Shown here: piece by piece, positions 10,426 through 22,060 of the stretch
Layout: each line of letters starts with the position of its first letter
Numbering within the stretch: position 1 is the first letter of the stretch
Assembly: GCA_921293015.1 (NCBI GenBank)
Contig: OV121085.1
Span: 22,023,911 to 22,087,910 of the forward strand
DNA: 64,000 nucleotides
Reading direction: 5' to 3'
From: Phorcus lineatus
Lineage: Eukaryota > Mollusca > Gastropoda > Trochida > Trochidae
Program-made: the position numbers and the translations under genes
The notes under the pieces: model-generated
Seen by the model: the letters and a program-made list of their open reading frames with translations, nothing else
The model's database searches: none
Told to the model about the DNA's origin: nothing

Positions 10426-13400
10426 TACAACTAATATGAAAGTGGTCTATTGATAGGAATAACTTAGCAATCTACCTTGGGGAGAACAATACAGCAACTC
10501 TACTGTCTGTCATTTGGCCAACCAGTTACATTGTGTCTCAAAACTTAGTTTTCTTTAGGGTTTAATAGCTTTTAAACAACAATATTAATAATCTTTTGTA
10601 ACCTTTTTTCCAAAATAAGAATTTTTTCCAAATTATTCAAACATGAATTGTGGCATGTCTTGAAACGTTGACGCCCTCTTTTACATTTACACCTTTGTGT
10701 CCTGCATTTTGAGCATGCATTCCATATCCATCAAACATAAATTATTTCTCGATGCTTTTCTTGATGGAAAATCTTTCATCATCGAAGGTTATCTTTACTT
10801 AAGACGCTGCTTTGAAACACCAACTCATTTTACTTAGAACAATAAATAAAGCAGTCCTTGATTCGTAGTTTCCTGACAATTATACAGCAAGAATTTTCTT
10901 TAAAGCGATTACAATTCCAAGTATGTTGTTATAATTGCTTAGTATAGCAATTAGTTGAATGCACATGAATTTCATATTCAATTGTACTAAGAACGTCTCC
11001 TTTGTACATCAATCATTGACCTTCACTTCAATTACAAGTCCAAGTATGTTACATGCATCTTCTTTGCATATCATAAAATCAATTACATTTTCAACTATAA
11101 CGGCTTTGTAAAGCGTTCATTTTAATTACCTTGAATTAAATTTTATAAGTACATCATTTATATATCTTTGTAAGTCATCACTTTGATTAGCATCAAGTAC
11201 AGTACGATCTCAAAATCGATCTCAAGCAGTCTTAATATAGGTTATCTAGAAATTCCTCGATAGCAAATGTAGACGTTTTACCTATTTCTCCAAATCTCTT
11301 GAAACATTTGTTGACCTTATAGATCTCATATTCTATAATTGATATATTTGTTTTATTGAACGAACGATTATAAATGATTCATAATACCGATATAACTATA
11401 GAAAATTAACATATTCATACAGAATATCCAATAGATGACATGAAAGAAAATAAAGTGTGCAATATCTTGAGGAATAAGGTGTTTTCAAGAAACTTTATAG
11501 GACGACCGACCTTTAACTTATATTTTACCTTAGACACCGTATTGCCATACATACAGGTACATCGATTGAGTGCGAGGCAGTCTTTTAGAATGTGAGATTA
11601 CTTGTGAAAACGATATATAAACTGTTTGAATATCTCATTTAGTGTTCAGTGATAAATTGAATTACGTACTCACATATATCATGATGGTTAGGGTTAATAA
11701 TTAAAAACATGTTTTCAAATTTTAACAAAATTGATAATTTAATGTCGTTTGAAATAACAATGTGCTAACAATATGGTGTTTTGTTTTCATTTTTGGAACA
11801 TTCCACTTAGCTTATAGGGTGAATGTTGTTAAACTTAGAGCCACTGGTGCATGAAGATGTTTTGATAAGGCTGTAGGCATTCTTCCATGTAGGCATTAGT
11901 GAACGCCACCATCATGATAACTATAATAGAAATACAATTTTCCTTCCGAGACATGTCCATAAGTAGTGACGGGGAAACCAAATAATTATTGAATTGCCGT
12001 GTTTACCTCTTACCACACACTATGAAAATGACAAGTTTGTTAGTTTTAAGTGTATTTCATTTTGATAATAATCTAAAATATATATATAAAATAATCCAAA
12101 AGTATGAAACAACATTCTTGAATAAGTCTTGGCACATTGTCAATCAATAATTTAGAAACCGAGTCTTCGTCTCTCTTTTTTTCCTTTAGTGGTGCTCGTC
12201 AGAGTAGGAACCGACGAGTTCTCTCCCTTGAAAGGCTCTCATTCATCATGAGTGTGAAAACTCTTGCATGGAAATGCACAACAAGTCTAAGACATGTTTT
12301 CTTTTGATCGACATTGAGATTGAAGTATGTTTACCTTTAGATATATCATAAAATTATTTTGTTTATTTTGCTAAGTTGCTAAGAGCACGTTTATCTTTTG
12401 AATGATCTCACAACGTTACAGTAATCAGATTATATTACGATAACTGTTTCTCTCGTCTCGTTTCATTGAGTTGTTGATGCTTTGAGCTTGGTTACATGTT
12501 TGTTTTTAATTCGTATATTGAATAAACTGTACTCTACCTTAACATCCAGAAATCATTCATTAAAAATATGGGGTCGTTTGACATGAATATTTGTAATTTT
12601 CCCACTTATATCAAGTTATTTTTCAATATTCTAGACTCTTCCCCCTAGATTTGCTCTCTGATATACAAACGATTTGTGACCCCATGTGCAGATCGCTGTG
12701 TAAAGTTACCATTGTGTGTTTTGGATAGAATTGACAGATGTTAACTTAACAATATGTCTGCATCAAAGAAACTCAGAAGAATGAGAGTTTTTCACAAAAT
12801 AGGAGTAAATACAATCCATTCTAATGATTCATTGAGTGAACGAACAAAGAGTGCAGGTACATTTTGGTTTTAAACGTGGAAGTGAAACTGAAAGTTACAA
12901 CAAAGTTTTGCATAAGACTTAAAAGCGCAAATTTATTGACAAATTTGCTTGAGTATGATGAGAAAACAGAAATTGTGACCAGCAAACTTTGTCTTAATTG
13001 TAATTTTAGCAAAGCAGTGACAGCCTCTTGTAAGTGTACTAAATATTGTAATCTTTTAAAAGATATAAACAATTGATATAAAAAAAATTAAATTTTCACA
13101 TGCATTTAGCTTTTATTCTGACCAAATTTGTGACCCACTAGCAAATCTGGAAATCCTAGTTGCAACACTTTCATGAAATCCTTGATGCAACACTGTCAAC
13201 AGCTTATTCATAATATGCAACAAAAGTGATGAGAATTGTTTTTAATTTTAGTAAAAGGCAACTTTTGAGGGTAATTTTTCATAAGTGAAGGTGCTGTTAG
13301 GATTAATGATAAAAAGTTACCATGGTTAACCCATATAGCATTTACATTATCACATAACATTTTGAAATTATAATGGTGGGTTATAATGAAAGGGTTTCTA

Positions 13401-13476
13401 TGAAGAAATTTTATGAAAAAATATTCAACAAGATAGTGAAAAAAATCTTATTTTACATAAACATAATGTTTTTCAG
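10426..13476. other. Non-coding region upstream of PRDM4
   Basis: AT-rich with no supported coding exon. It should hold the PRDM4 promoter or a non-coding first exon, because a 3' splice site (TTTTTCAG) ends at 13476 just before the coding start. I could not place the first exon. Confidence 0.4.
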
Positions 13477-13531
13477 ATGTTTGTGAAAATTGTATCGAAA
13501 GTGTAACTGACGTTGATGACTAGTTGTGAGA

Positions 13532-16500
13532 ATGTCTGGATCGTTATCCTCCAGTCATGACACAACACACACTGACATGCTGCTGCCGGGAGTGCATGGG
13601 GAGGCTGCCGAAGAAGAAGCCAGCATGCTGCAGCCGTCCATCTCTCACCAGACAGAAACCTCCATCCTGCAGACCTCACTCAACCAGGACCCCCACCTCC
13701 TGCAGCAGAACATCTCTCAGACAGATTCTGGACTAATACAGCAGTCAATCTCAAACAGCCAGACTGGAGAGGAAACACTTATCCAGTCCGAGGACCTTGC
13801 CGGGATACACCTAATGTCAGGGGACTGCAATACAGTATTGCAATGTGACCTCACAAACACTCAACCAGCTCTGTCCATGGAGTCACTAGGTCACAGTGCA
13901 ACCTCTTTGCCATACAATGATGGCAGCCCCAGCTCAGGTCCAGCTCTCACTTATGCATCACTTCATTGTGATTTGTCTGGGACTTCGTTAGCTGTGAATC
14001 CAAATACAACGCTCTTACCAAGCGTCTTGAGTTCAGGATCAGTGATAAGGAACTCTCAAATTGCTCAACCTACATATATGACTACCACAGCTCCAATCAG
14101 TTCCCTCCTTCAAGCTCCAGTTCAGCAACAGGCCAGTGAAAACATAAACTCTGTGCAAGCTCAGACCACAGTAAAACCAACAATCCTACCAAACATTCTT
14201 CAACAAGCAATTGCACTCAACACCAACCTTGTCACGGCATTAGCAAATCTGCCATTTGTTCAGTCAAACCTGCAACAATCATCATCAGTCAACCAGACCC
14301 AAAACTTGATTCCTATTTCTCAAGGTCCTGCTGCTGGGATCATACAGACAATACCTACAAACATCATACGCAATGTTCATGCAGCAACTTCCTTAAACCA
14401 GTCCAGCAACCCTGTGCCAGCATCTGTGAATTTACAGAGAATCCTACCAGATACTCAAAAACCGTCTGCTGACAGTGTAGTGACATCTTGTGGGACTAAC
14501 ATTCAGATACCTACTCTACTATCAGGACAAACAGTGTACTGTGCTCCTGGCCAGACTGTGGCTCCCCTTGACACTTCTGTCTTACCCCAGGTCCTCAATT
14601 CCCTGCCACCCTCTCTCAGCTCCCCTGCGACCCAAGCACTTCAGGGTAATCCCTCCCAGCCCAGCAGCAACCTCACCAGCAACCTCGCCACCTCACCGTC
14701 ACTAGTGGGTGTATCTCATACTTCCTCACCACCTACCACAGGTTAGTAGTTTGTAGTGTTTCATTCTCATCATCGTTCTCAGATAACTTGGTATCAGTCA
14801 TTCCATTTATTGTATAGAAGGATCCATATCAGCTAAGCTTTGTTTCATTCCTCAGCATCAAGTGTGGCCAGTCAGCCAGGGGTTGTATGTGCCAACGGAA
14901 CACAGCAGCTATCAGCAGATCAAGCCCAAGCAGCAACATACCTTTGTGAGTCTACATCAGTATTTAAAACTAATGGAATAAGCTTAGTCTTTTATGGTTG
15001 CAAATTAATCTGTAACTAATTACCATTATCAATGTGAATGCATTTGCAGCTCAATTTCCAATGCCGTTGTCCGTGATGTCGACCCAAGAGACGTCCACAC
15101 TGGCTGCACCGAGTGAGCTGCAGTCTCTGCATGCCTGTCTCTCCCACCCCCTGCTCCAATCCCTGACCCAGCAAAACCTGGTCACCTCCCTAGCTAATCA
15201 GATCGTCCTCAACCCAGCTCGCTCAAATGCCACCACCTCCACCTCCAGCTCCATCCCCCTCCCACAGCTAGACATCCAACAGACTGCCGCGCTGCTGCGA
15301 CAGGCAGGCTATAGCATCTCTGACTCTGACACCTCATCCTTCCTGGCCAGTGTCACAGGAGCCAACACTCAGAACAGCACCGCAGCAACTTCGACGGAGA
15401 CCTTCTCTGCACCACCTCCCAGCAGTCTGTCCCCCATGCTGTCCCTTCCTGCCCATTTCCAGAGCTCTAGCATGTTGCCAAGTGTCTCCCTGTCACCCTC
15501 GGAGTCCATGGGACAGAACCTAACCACCCGCCTTTACCTGACAAGTCCTGTCACGGTTGTTCCTCAGAGCCAGGAGAAATCTGACACTCCAGACCCAGGG
15601 GAGGCAGCTGCTCAAGCCTTCACACTTGCTAACATGTCTGGTGAGTTTGGTAATCTCAACATAATCTAAGCAAATAACTTCAGCCTCACATTGACATAAG
15701 AATGAAAGTATATTGATAAAAGCTTTCTTTTGTCTTTGTTTTGACATCTTGTGATGCATTCCAGGTGCAGTGATTGACATGCTCCTCAAGCATCCAACTG
15801 ACCTGCCAGATGTGGACCGGGCTGCGCTCCCAGAGAAGGAGAGAGAGAACGTCGCCCCTGCTTCAGAAAATCTACCCACTCCCAAACTCACCGGGCAGTG
15901 TTAGTATCTATTTAACATCCTTACTCTGTACTCTTTTGTTGACTATATACACTATAACCCTATAAAGGTGTGGTTTCTTGATCATGTAAAAGATTTGATG
16001 CAGCTTGTTTGATACAGACTATAGTACCATACTGACAAATCACTATTGTGTACTGCACTGTTGTGCATAAAAGACATCCTACAGTTTGTCAAGAAACTGA
16101 ATCTCATCTGTCTTCTCTCCTGGCGTTTTTACTCAGATTAGCTCGAGAGGACATCGGCTATTGCCTGTCCATTAAGTATTGCCATTCTTCGGTCAGGTTT
16201 CACGCAATGCATAGCCACAATGGTGTTGCAGGCTTTCTTCCTGCAATAATACTAGCAGCTGCAATATAAGTTAAATACTCTTGAAAGCGGTGTTAAACCC
16301 TTATCACCTCACCCATTCTTCAGTGTTGAAGTGAGGGATGTTATTTTGGCGGTTTTACAAAGCCTTGTGAGGTACAGGATAATGGTTTAGTTTTCAGCTC
16401 ATTAGCTAATTTCTAAAATAATTTTCAAAAGATTCTTCTTTGAAATTCGTTAGCCTAGGTAACTCAAGTTTTTAAAATGTGATCTTTCTTATATAAAGGC

Positions 16501-19500
16501 CTAAAGTTTCTAAATTAAGTCTTAGCCTCCTTTAAATATGAGCAGGGCAGGTTGTATTCCCCTCAAAATTCCTTCACCTCTCTCCAGGAAACCAGTAATA
16601 CTAGGTTGCTCAAATTTTTTAAATGTCATCTGGTCTGGGTGGTAAATAAGGAGTGGTAGCAATTCATTTTAACTTATGCAGCCCTTTATAGAGAAATCAG
16701 CTTTCATATCAGCCAAATGTCTGTAACATCAATGATAAGAGCAGTTTGTAAAAGATCTAATTTGTCTGTTTTCAGTCATAGCCAGCCTTTGCTTAGTCTC
16801 CTATATCTGTATTTGGACTGTTTTTACCACTCCATGACTGTCTGGGTCAGCAAGTGAAAATATTTTGAGTGAAATTGCTTACCAAGTTTAGGGCTTCTAG
16901 CATCAATAATAACATAGTTGCTGCAGTTTTCACCTCCCCCTTTTATTCACTTCACAGAGTGACTGTAATAATTATAAACTGTTGGCATGTATTTAGATCA
17001 GCTGAATAATTACATCAGGCTGCTGGTAGGTCTGGTTTTAGCTGGGTGACAGTCCTGCGGATTGTAGGGAGGGAGCTATCTAAGTATTCTGATCAATTTA
17101 ATCCACAAAAACACGACTCGCTCAGGTGTAATAACCCAAGGAATAGTTATTGTCCTTCGCTGCACTGTGGAAAAGGGACATTGTATTCCGCGGCGTCCCA
17201 ATTCTTGTTAACGCAATATCTCATGACCCGTTGCACCCTAAGTCTTCGAATTAAGTCACAGCCTACATTTCCGGCTCATAACTTCTAAGTAATCATCTTA
17301 TTTTAATCAAAGTCAATATAATTAACTATTTTTACAATATATGTGTAAAATTTTGTAAAAGGTGAGTCTTGATTTAATATTTTGAAAATATCTATGTTAA
17401 AGTTTAGTTTTTGGGGAAAATGTCTTTGAACAAAACAGTGAAGACAATACTCATGTAAATGCAGCATTGTTTTGGCATTGATACTAAATGTACCTGCCAT
17501 CATATGCCATATTTCAGACTGCATAGAGTGCAACCACAGTTACAAGAGTGGATGCACATATCACAAAGTGGACTACACATTTGTGGAGGACAAGCCCATC
17601 CCGCCCCGCGCACAGCTTACACTCCCATCATGCCTTCTTCTCCAGACATCCGGGATCAAGATAACAGCAGAGGATATCAGCAATCTTGGTATATAATTAT
17701 TTTCCACTTCATGATATTTGATAAAAATTCTTCTTTAATCATGGATTGGCTGTGGGTTATATTCTGCAATAAAAATACTTGTATTTCATGTTAGACTAAA
17801 GGTTGAAACTGTAATTAATAAGTAAAAGTTACTCTGTGGCCCCTAATAAGCCCTAAATTCCTATTTTCATCTTCCTCTCCAAAAGCAAAAGGCCTAGAAA
17901 GCTGAAATGTTGTGTACAGACTCCTATACTAGTAAGGAATATAATTTATAGATTTGTTGACCCTGTGACCCCACCCTTAAAACCTATTTTCTCCAGAAGC
18001 AAAAGGTGTGGAAAGCTGAAATCTAATCTAATGAAATCTAAAGAGGTTTTTGATTTATATATACAGTGCTTGTGACCCCTTATAAGGAGGTTATGCTTTA
18101 AAATCCCATTTTCATCTTCCTCTTTGGATTCAAAAGGCCTAGAAAGTGTAAACCTAGTATACAGACTCCTTAGCCGATGGGGATATAATTTATAGATTGT
18201 CTCTGTGACCATTTATTTAATAAATTATTGATAACCCAATGAGCTACAGAGCCAATGGCTTTTTTGTAATTGTTTTGTGTACTGTGGTGTACAGGAGTGT
18301 TTGCCGGTGAAGTGATAGAGAAGAGGACAGAGTTCGGTCCCCTGAAAGGAAAGGTGGTGTCAGAGGACAACTACACATACACCAATAGCTTCACCTGGAA
18401 AGTGAGTAACTCTACGTACACGTCAAGTGCATGCAGTGCTTGAATAAATCATTGAATGTTTTAGATCTTCAGCAGTGCACAGTACCATGGTAGACTGATG
18501 GCTGAATGCTATTTGAATTCTTACTCTTACATCTTTATGTCAGTTGATGATAGACTGGTCCAGATAATCTAATTTGTGCACTGCCAATGGATTGAATGTT
18601 TCTGAATTTTACTTTTTTTTTAACATTGAGTGGTCGTAAGATGGTTGAATGTTTTCCTTCAGGTAACACTGGTTGATTGGCTAATGGTTGACTGTTTCAA
18701 TCTTCTACATGGAGTAGCAACAGGGGTTGAAAGATGGTTGACTCTGGGTGGTGGAAAGATGGTTGACTGTTTTGATAGCATACTGTGGGTAGCACTAGGT
18801 GAATGAATGACTGATGGTTGAGTGTTTCAGATCTTTTACTGGGGTCATCACCAGGTGAATGACTGACTGACTGATGGTTGAGTGTTTCAGATCTTCTACT
18901 GGGGTCAACACCAGGTGAATGACTGATGGTTGAGTGTTTCAGATCTTCTACTGGGGTCAGCACCAGGTGAATGACTGATGGTTGAGTGTTTCAGATCTTC
19001 TACTGGGGTCAACACCAGGTGAATGACTGATGGTTGAGTGTTTCAGATCTTCTACTGGGGTCAACACCAGGTGAATGACTGATGGTTGAGTGTTTCAGAT
19101 CTTCTACTGGGGTCAGCACCAGGTGAATGACTGATGGTTGAGTGTTTCAGATCTTCTACTGGGGTCAACACCAGGTGAATGACTGATGGTTGAGTGTTTC
19201 AGATCTTCTACTGGGGTCAGCACCAGGTGAATGACTGACTGATGGTTGAGTGTTTCAGATCTTCTACTGGGGTCAGCACCAGGTGAATGACTGATGGTTG
19301 AGTGTTTCAGATCTTCTACTGGGGTCAACACCAGGTGAATGACTGATGGTTGAGTGTTTCAGATCTTCTACTGGGGTCAGCACCAGGTCAATGACTGACT
19401 GATGGTTGAGTGTTTCAGATCTTCTACTGGGGTCAGCACCAGGTGAATGACTGATGGTTGAGTGTTTCAGATCTTCTACTGGGGTCAGCACCAGGTGAAT

Positions 19501-20882
19501 GACTGACTGATGGTTGAGTGTTTCAGATCTTCTACTGGGGTCAGCACCAGGTGGTGGATGTGGGTGATGAGGAGGAGTGCAACTGGCTGATCTATGTGAA
19601 GCCGGCGCCAAGTCTTCAGGAGCAGAATGTGGTGGTGTACCAGCGTGGGGAGCAGCTTTACTTTGTCACCAACAAGAGGGTGGAGCCTGGGACTGAGCTG
19701 CTCTTCTGGTTCTCCAAGGAATATGCCAAGCTCCTAGGTTTGTTACATCTTCTTTATTTGTCCATTCTGTCTTAAGATATTGAATCTGTAGCATCTCAAC
19801 TTTCAATACTGTAAGTTAACAGGCTTATATGAACAAAAAAAACTCTTCTCTCATAGATAGTACTAAAAAATATTCTAATGTTATCAAAGGGACATAAGAA
19901 AAAAATCTTGCCTCATCATCCCTGCAGGTTTGCCAGCTAGACCAAGCGCACTATGGCCATCTAACTGCCCATTCTGCCATGTGTGTAACCTGGTGTTCAG
20001 CGACTGGAAGTCTCTCAATAAGCACATGAAGTCAGAGCACCCTAACTCCAGCTCCCGCAAGTGGCCTTGTCATGTATGTAATCGAAGGTTCACCACATCC
20101 ACCAAGCTGAAGACTCACATGGTAGCACTGCACATGAGACTCAAACCCTTCACCTGCACACAGTGTGGCAAGAAGTTCTCGGATCAGAGCAACCTCCGTC
20201 AGCACATGAACATACACACAGGTACAATTAACAACAATTGTAAAATCTGAGCCCGACATATGTAAAATGCTGAATACATTAATGATCTATATATGTAATT
20301 TTGTACATTGATCCATTACAAATTTAACTTCATCAGTATGATAAAGTTTCAAGGATGATCATTTTTAACTTTGTTGCAGGTGAACGTAAGTTTAAATGCA
20401 CAATGTGCAGCAAGTCGTTCCGGCAGAAAGCACACCTCCAGTCGCACATGATAGTGCACACAGGGTCCGCTGGGCTGCAGTGTCGCTTCTGTGACGCCAA
20501 GATAGCACGGCCCTCAGACCTCAAGTCACATGAGCTGAAGCACACAAAGGAGAAGTGCTATCCTTGTGCCCTGTGCATCAAGGTCTTTTACAAGCTAGCC
20601 AACTACAAGAAACACATGCTCGTCCACAACAAGGAACGCAACTTTATGTGTCCAGACTGTGGTAAGCTGTTCTACTCAAAGTACCATGTGACACGGCACA
20701 TCAAGACATGCAAAGGGACAAAGGCTGGGGGTCGTGGGCTGGGACCAAGCGAGGACACTCTGTACAGCACCCTCGAGGGGGGTCCGGACGTCAACCTGGA
20801 TCTCACCTCCGAGGACACCATGATCCTCAGCACTACTACCAGCATCTGTGCACCCCTCAGAGCTCAGCGGCAGGACCGGTGA
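13532..20882 (+). CDS. PRDM4: PRDM4-like PR/SET domain and zinc-finger transcription factor, 9 coding exons, 1103 aa
   Basis: Exons: 13532-14741, 14856-14945, 15050-15640, 15765-15899, 17518-17688, 18295-18401, 19527-19737, 19928-20221, 20380-20882. All have GT-AG borders, phases agree, and the total is 3312 nt including TGA. An in-frame stop at 13517 precedes the ATG. Residues 1-675 are a long Ser/Thr/Gln-rich region, probably regulatory. A zinc knuckle (CIEC then CTYH) sits near residue 678 and is followed by the PR/SET domain (about 700-838: FGPLKGKV, IFYWGQ, ECNWLIYV, ELLFWFSKEYA). Seven zinc fingers follow (about 849-1070). The last is a C2HC finger ending KYHVTRHIKTCKG, which matches the end of vertebrate PRDM4. 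Vertebrate PRDM4 is about 800 aa; the extra length is N-terminal. PRDM4 is a nuclear DNA-binding regulator linked to cell-cycle control and recruits PRMT5 in mammals; here that role is inferred. The intron before exon 7 holds the splice-site minisatellite. Confidence 0.93.
16140..16312. mobile_element. SINE-like repeat, copy 1 (PRDM4 intron)
   Basis: A block with 'caatgcatagccacaatggt', 'ctgcaataatactagcagc' and 'gttaaac' followed by a 'cacctcacc' tail recurs at 36740-36878 with few differences. Non-coding. The shape (a unique body, then a short simple tail) and copy number suggest a SINE of molluscan type. Confidence 0.6.
17833..18205. repeat. Degenerate tandem triplication of about 120 bp in a PRDM4 intron
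   Basis: Three diverged units each contain 'tgtgacccc' (or 'ctgtggcccc'), a 'cctattttc' block, 'aaaaggcctagaaag' (or a variant), and 'gactcct' or similar. Each ends near 'atataatttatagatt'. Non-coding and intronic. Confidence 0.55.
18480..18830 (+). repeat. Eroded older units of the PRDM4 splice-site minisatellite
   Basis: Degenerate copies lead into the clean array: 'gatggttgactgttttgata', 'atggttgactgtttcaatct' followed by 'tctacatggagtagcaaca', and 'gtagcactaggtgaatga'. They keep the unit order (tggttga-gtttc, atcttctac-tggggt, caggtgaat) but have lost the exact AG and codon phase. This indicates an older phase of amplification. Confidence 0.55.
18791..19550 (+). repeat. 52-bp minisatellite duplicating the PRDM4 exon 7 splice acceptor and exon start
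   Basis: Each unit contains an intronic part (gaatgactgatggttgagtg then tttcag) and the first 24 bases of exon 7 (encoding IFYWGQHQ). A donor-like CAG|GTGAAT follows. Exon-like segments start at 18831, 18891, 18943, 18995, 19047, 19099, 19151, 19203, 19259, 19311, 19363, 19419, 19471, and finally 19527, which is the real exon. Spacing is 52 bp, or 56 or 60 where an extra 'gact' is inserted. Exon-part differences in units 2-13 are only CAA/CAG (both Gln). Unit 1 has TTT for TTC (silent) and CAT for CAG (His). Unit 11 has a damaged donor (GTCAAT). The real exon continues CAGGTGGTGG instead of CAGGTGAATG. Confidence 0.95.
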
Positions 20883-22060
20883 CAGGAGACCTGTGTCTGA
20901 CCAGTGACAGTCAGTGAGGTGATGTGCTGCCTAACAGAGCTAGATAATATCTCTGCTTTTAGGCAGAAGAGAGATAGACACTCTGGGTCAGGTCTCTTCT
21001 CTTAGGAGAGTTATTTGTTGTGGTTGCAATTCTGTACTTTGGACAGAGATAGTGACATAACAGGAGCGGCAAGGAAAATGGCAGCAGGTCATTTTAATTG
21101 CATAATAATATGTGTTTGGTTTCAAGCAAAGGAGTTTTTGTCAGTTTGATCTCTACAGTGCTACAGTGACCAGCGCTGCTCACATCTCTGATGTGCCATT
21201 TTGAAAACAGTTTTGCATGGGTTCCAGACAATTGAGTAACTTGAGTGAGAGTAATACTTTAAAAAAACTTGATAGTAGAGTAAGAACCTGTGTCCTACCC
21301 AATCAGGCCAGTAATGACACATACATGTCATGATCGCAGGCAAGATGTGGCTGTCTAGTATAATGACATTCAGAAGAGGTAGTCGGGTATTGTCCATTGT
21401 TTATGACTGGTGGTCACAAAACAAACTCATGGGCATTGAACAGTTATCAGATGATGATTTCTGTATGAATATAGCTTGTAAATATGATCATATTTATGTT
21501 TCCACTGATAAAAACTGTTTTGTTTGTTATGTCTACCTCAATTTGTTTATTTCACAGAAGGAAGTGCTAATGATTTTCTAGGTAATTTTGCGTCCTGTCT
21601 TTGGTCTTGGATCTACTGTTCACTTTTTACTTAGTGATTTTTCAGGATAAATTGCCTTTTTATTAGAACATTGTCAGATGCCAGAATGACACTTTTTAGG
21701 AAATGATGTAGCCTTTCTAACATTTGTTAAATGGTCACATTTCCATGGCATACTTCTCAAACACATTACTAATTGTACTGAGATATTTGGTGACTTCACA
21801 TTTTCACGCAGTCTTAGCGCCATGATGCTTGTAAGCTAGCGTAAATATTATGTAAACTGTAGCATCATTTGGACCTGACATCTAATCACTTGAAGATCAC
21901 AACATTTTGTTGCTAATGTGAAATTCTTATTTAGAAGTTTCAAAAATCTGTTTGTAATCTTACTGCGCAATGTTTTGTCTGTTGTGTACTACCAGTTCTG
22001 AGCTTGGAATCTGTTGTATTAATGGTCGGACAGTGATGTCAATAAACATATCTCATTACT
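20883..22060 (+). other. PRDM4 3' UTR with poly(A) signal
   Basis: No coding exon follows the stop. A canonical AATAAA lies at 22041-22046, about 1.16 kb after the stop. A second AATAAA-containing stretch lies around 22850-22880. Which one is used cannot be seen from sequence. Confidence 0.6.

Noticed and set aside
18697-19611. Minus-strand open frames of 72-112 codons with periodic peptides (for example TPVEDLKHSTISHSPG)
   Set aside because: They are shadows of the 52-bp minisatellite: the unit lacks stops on that strand in all frames, so any reading is periodic. No start, splice or domain evidence.
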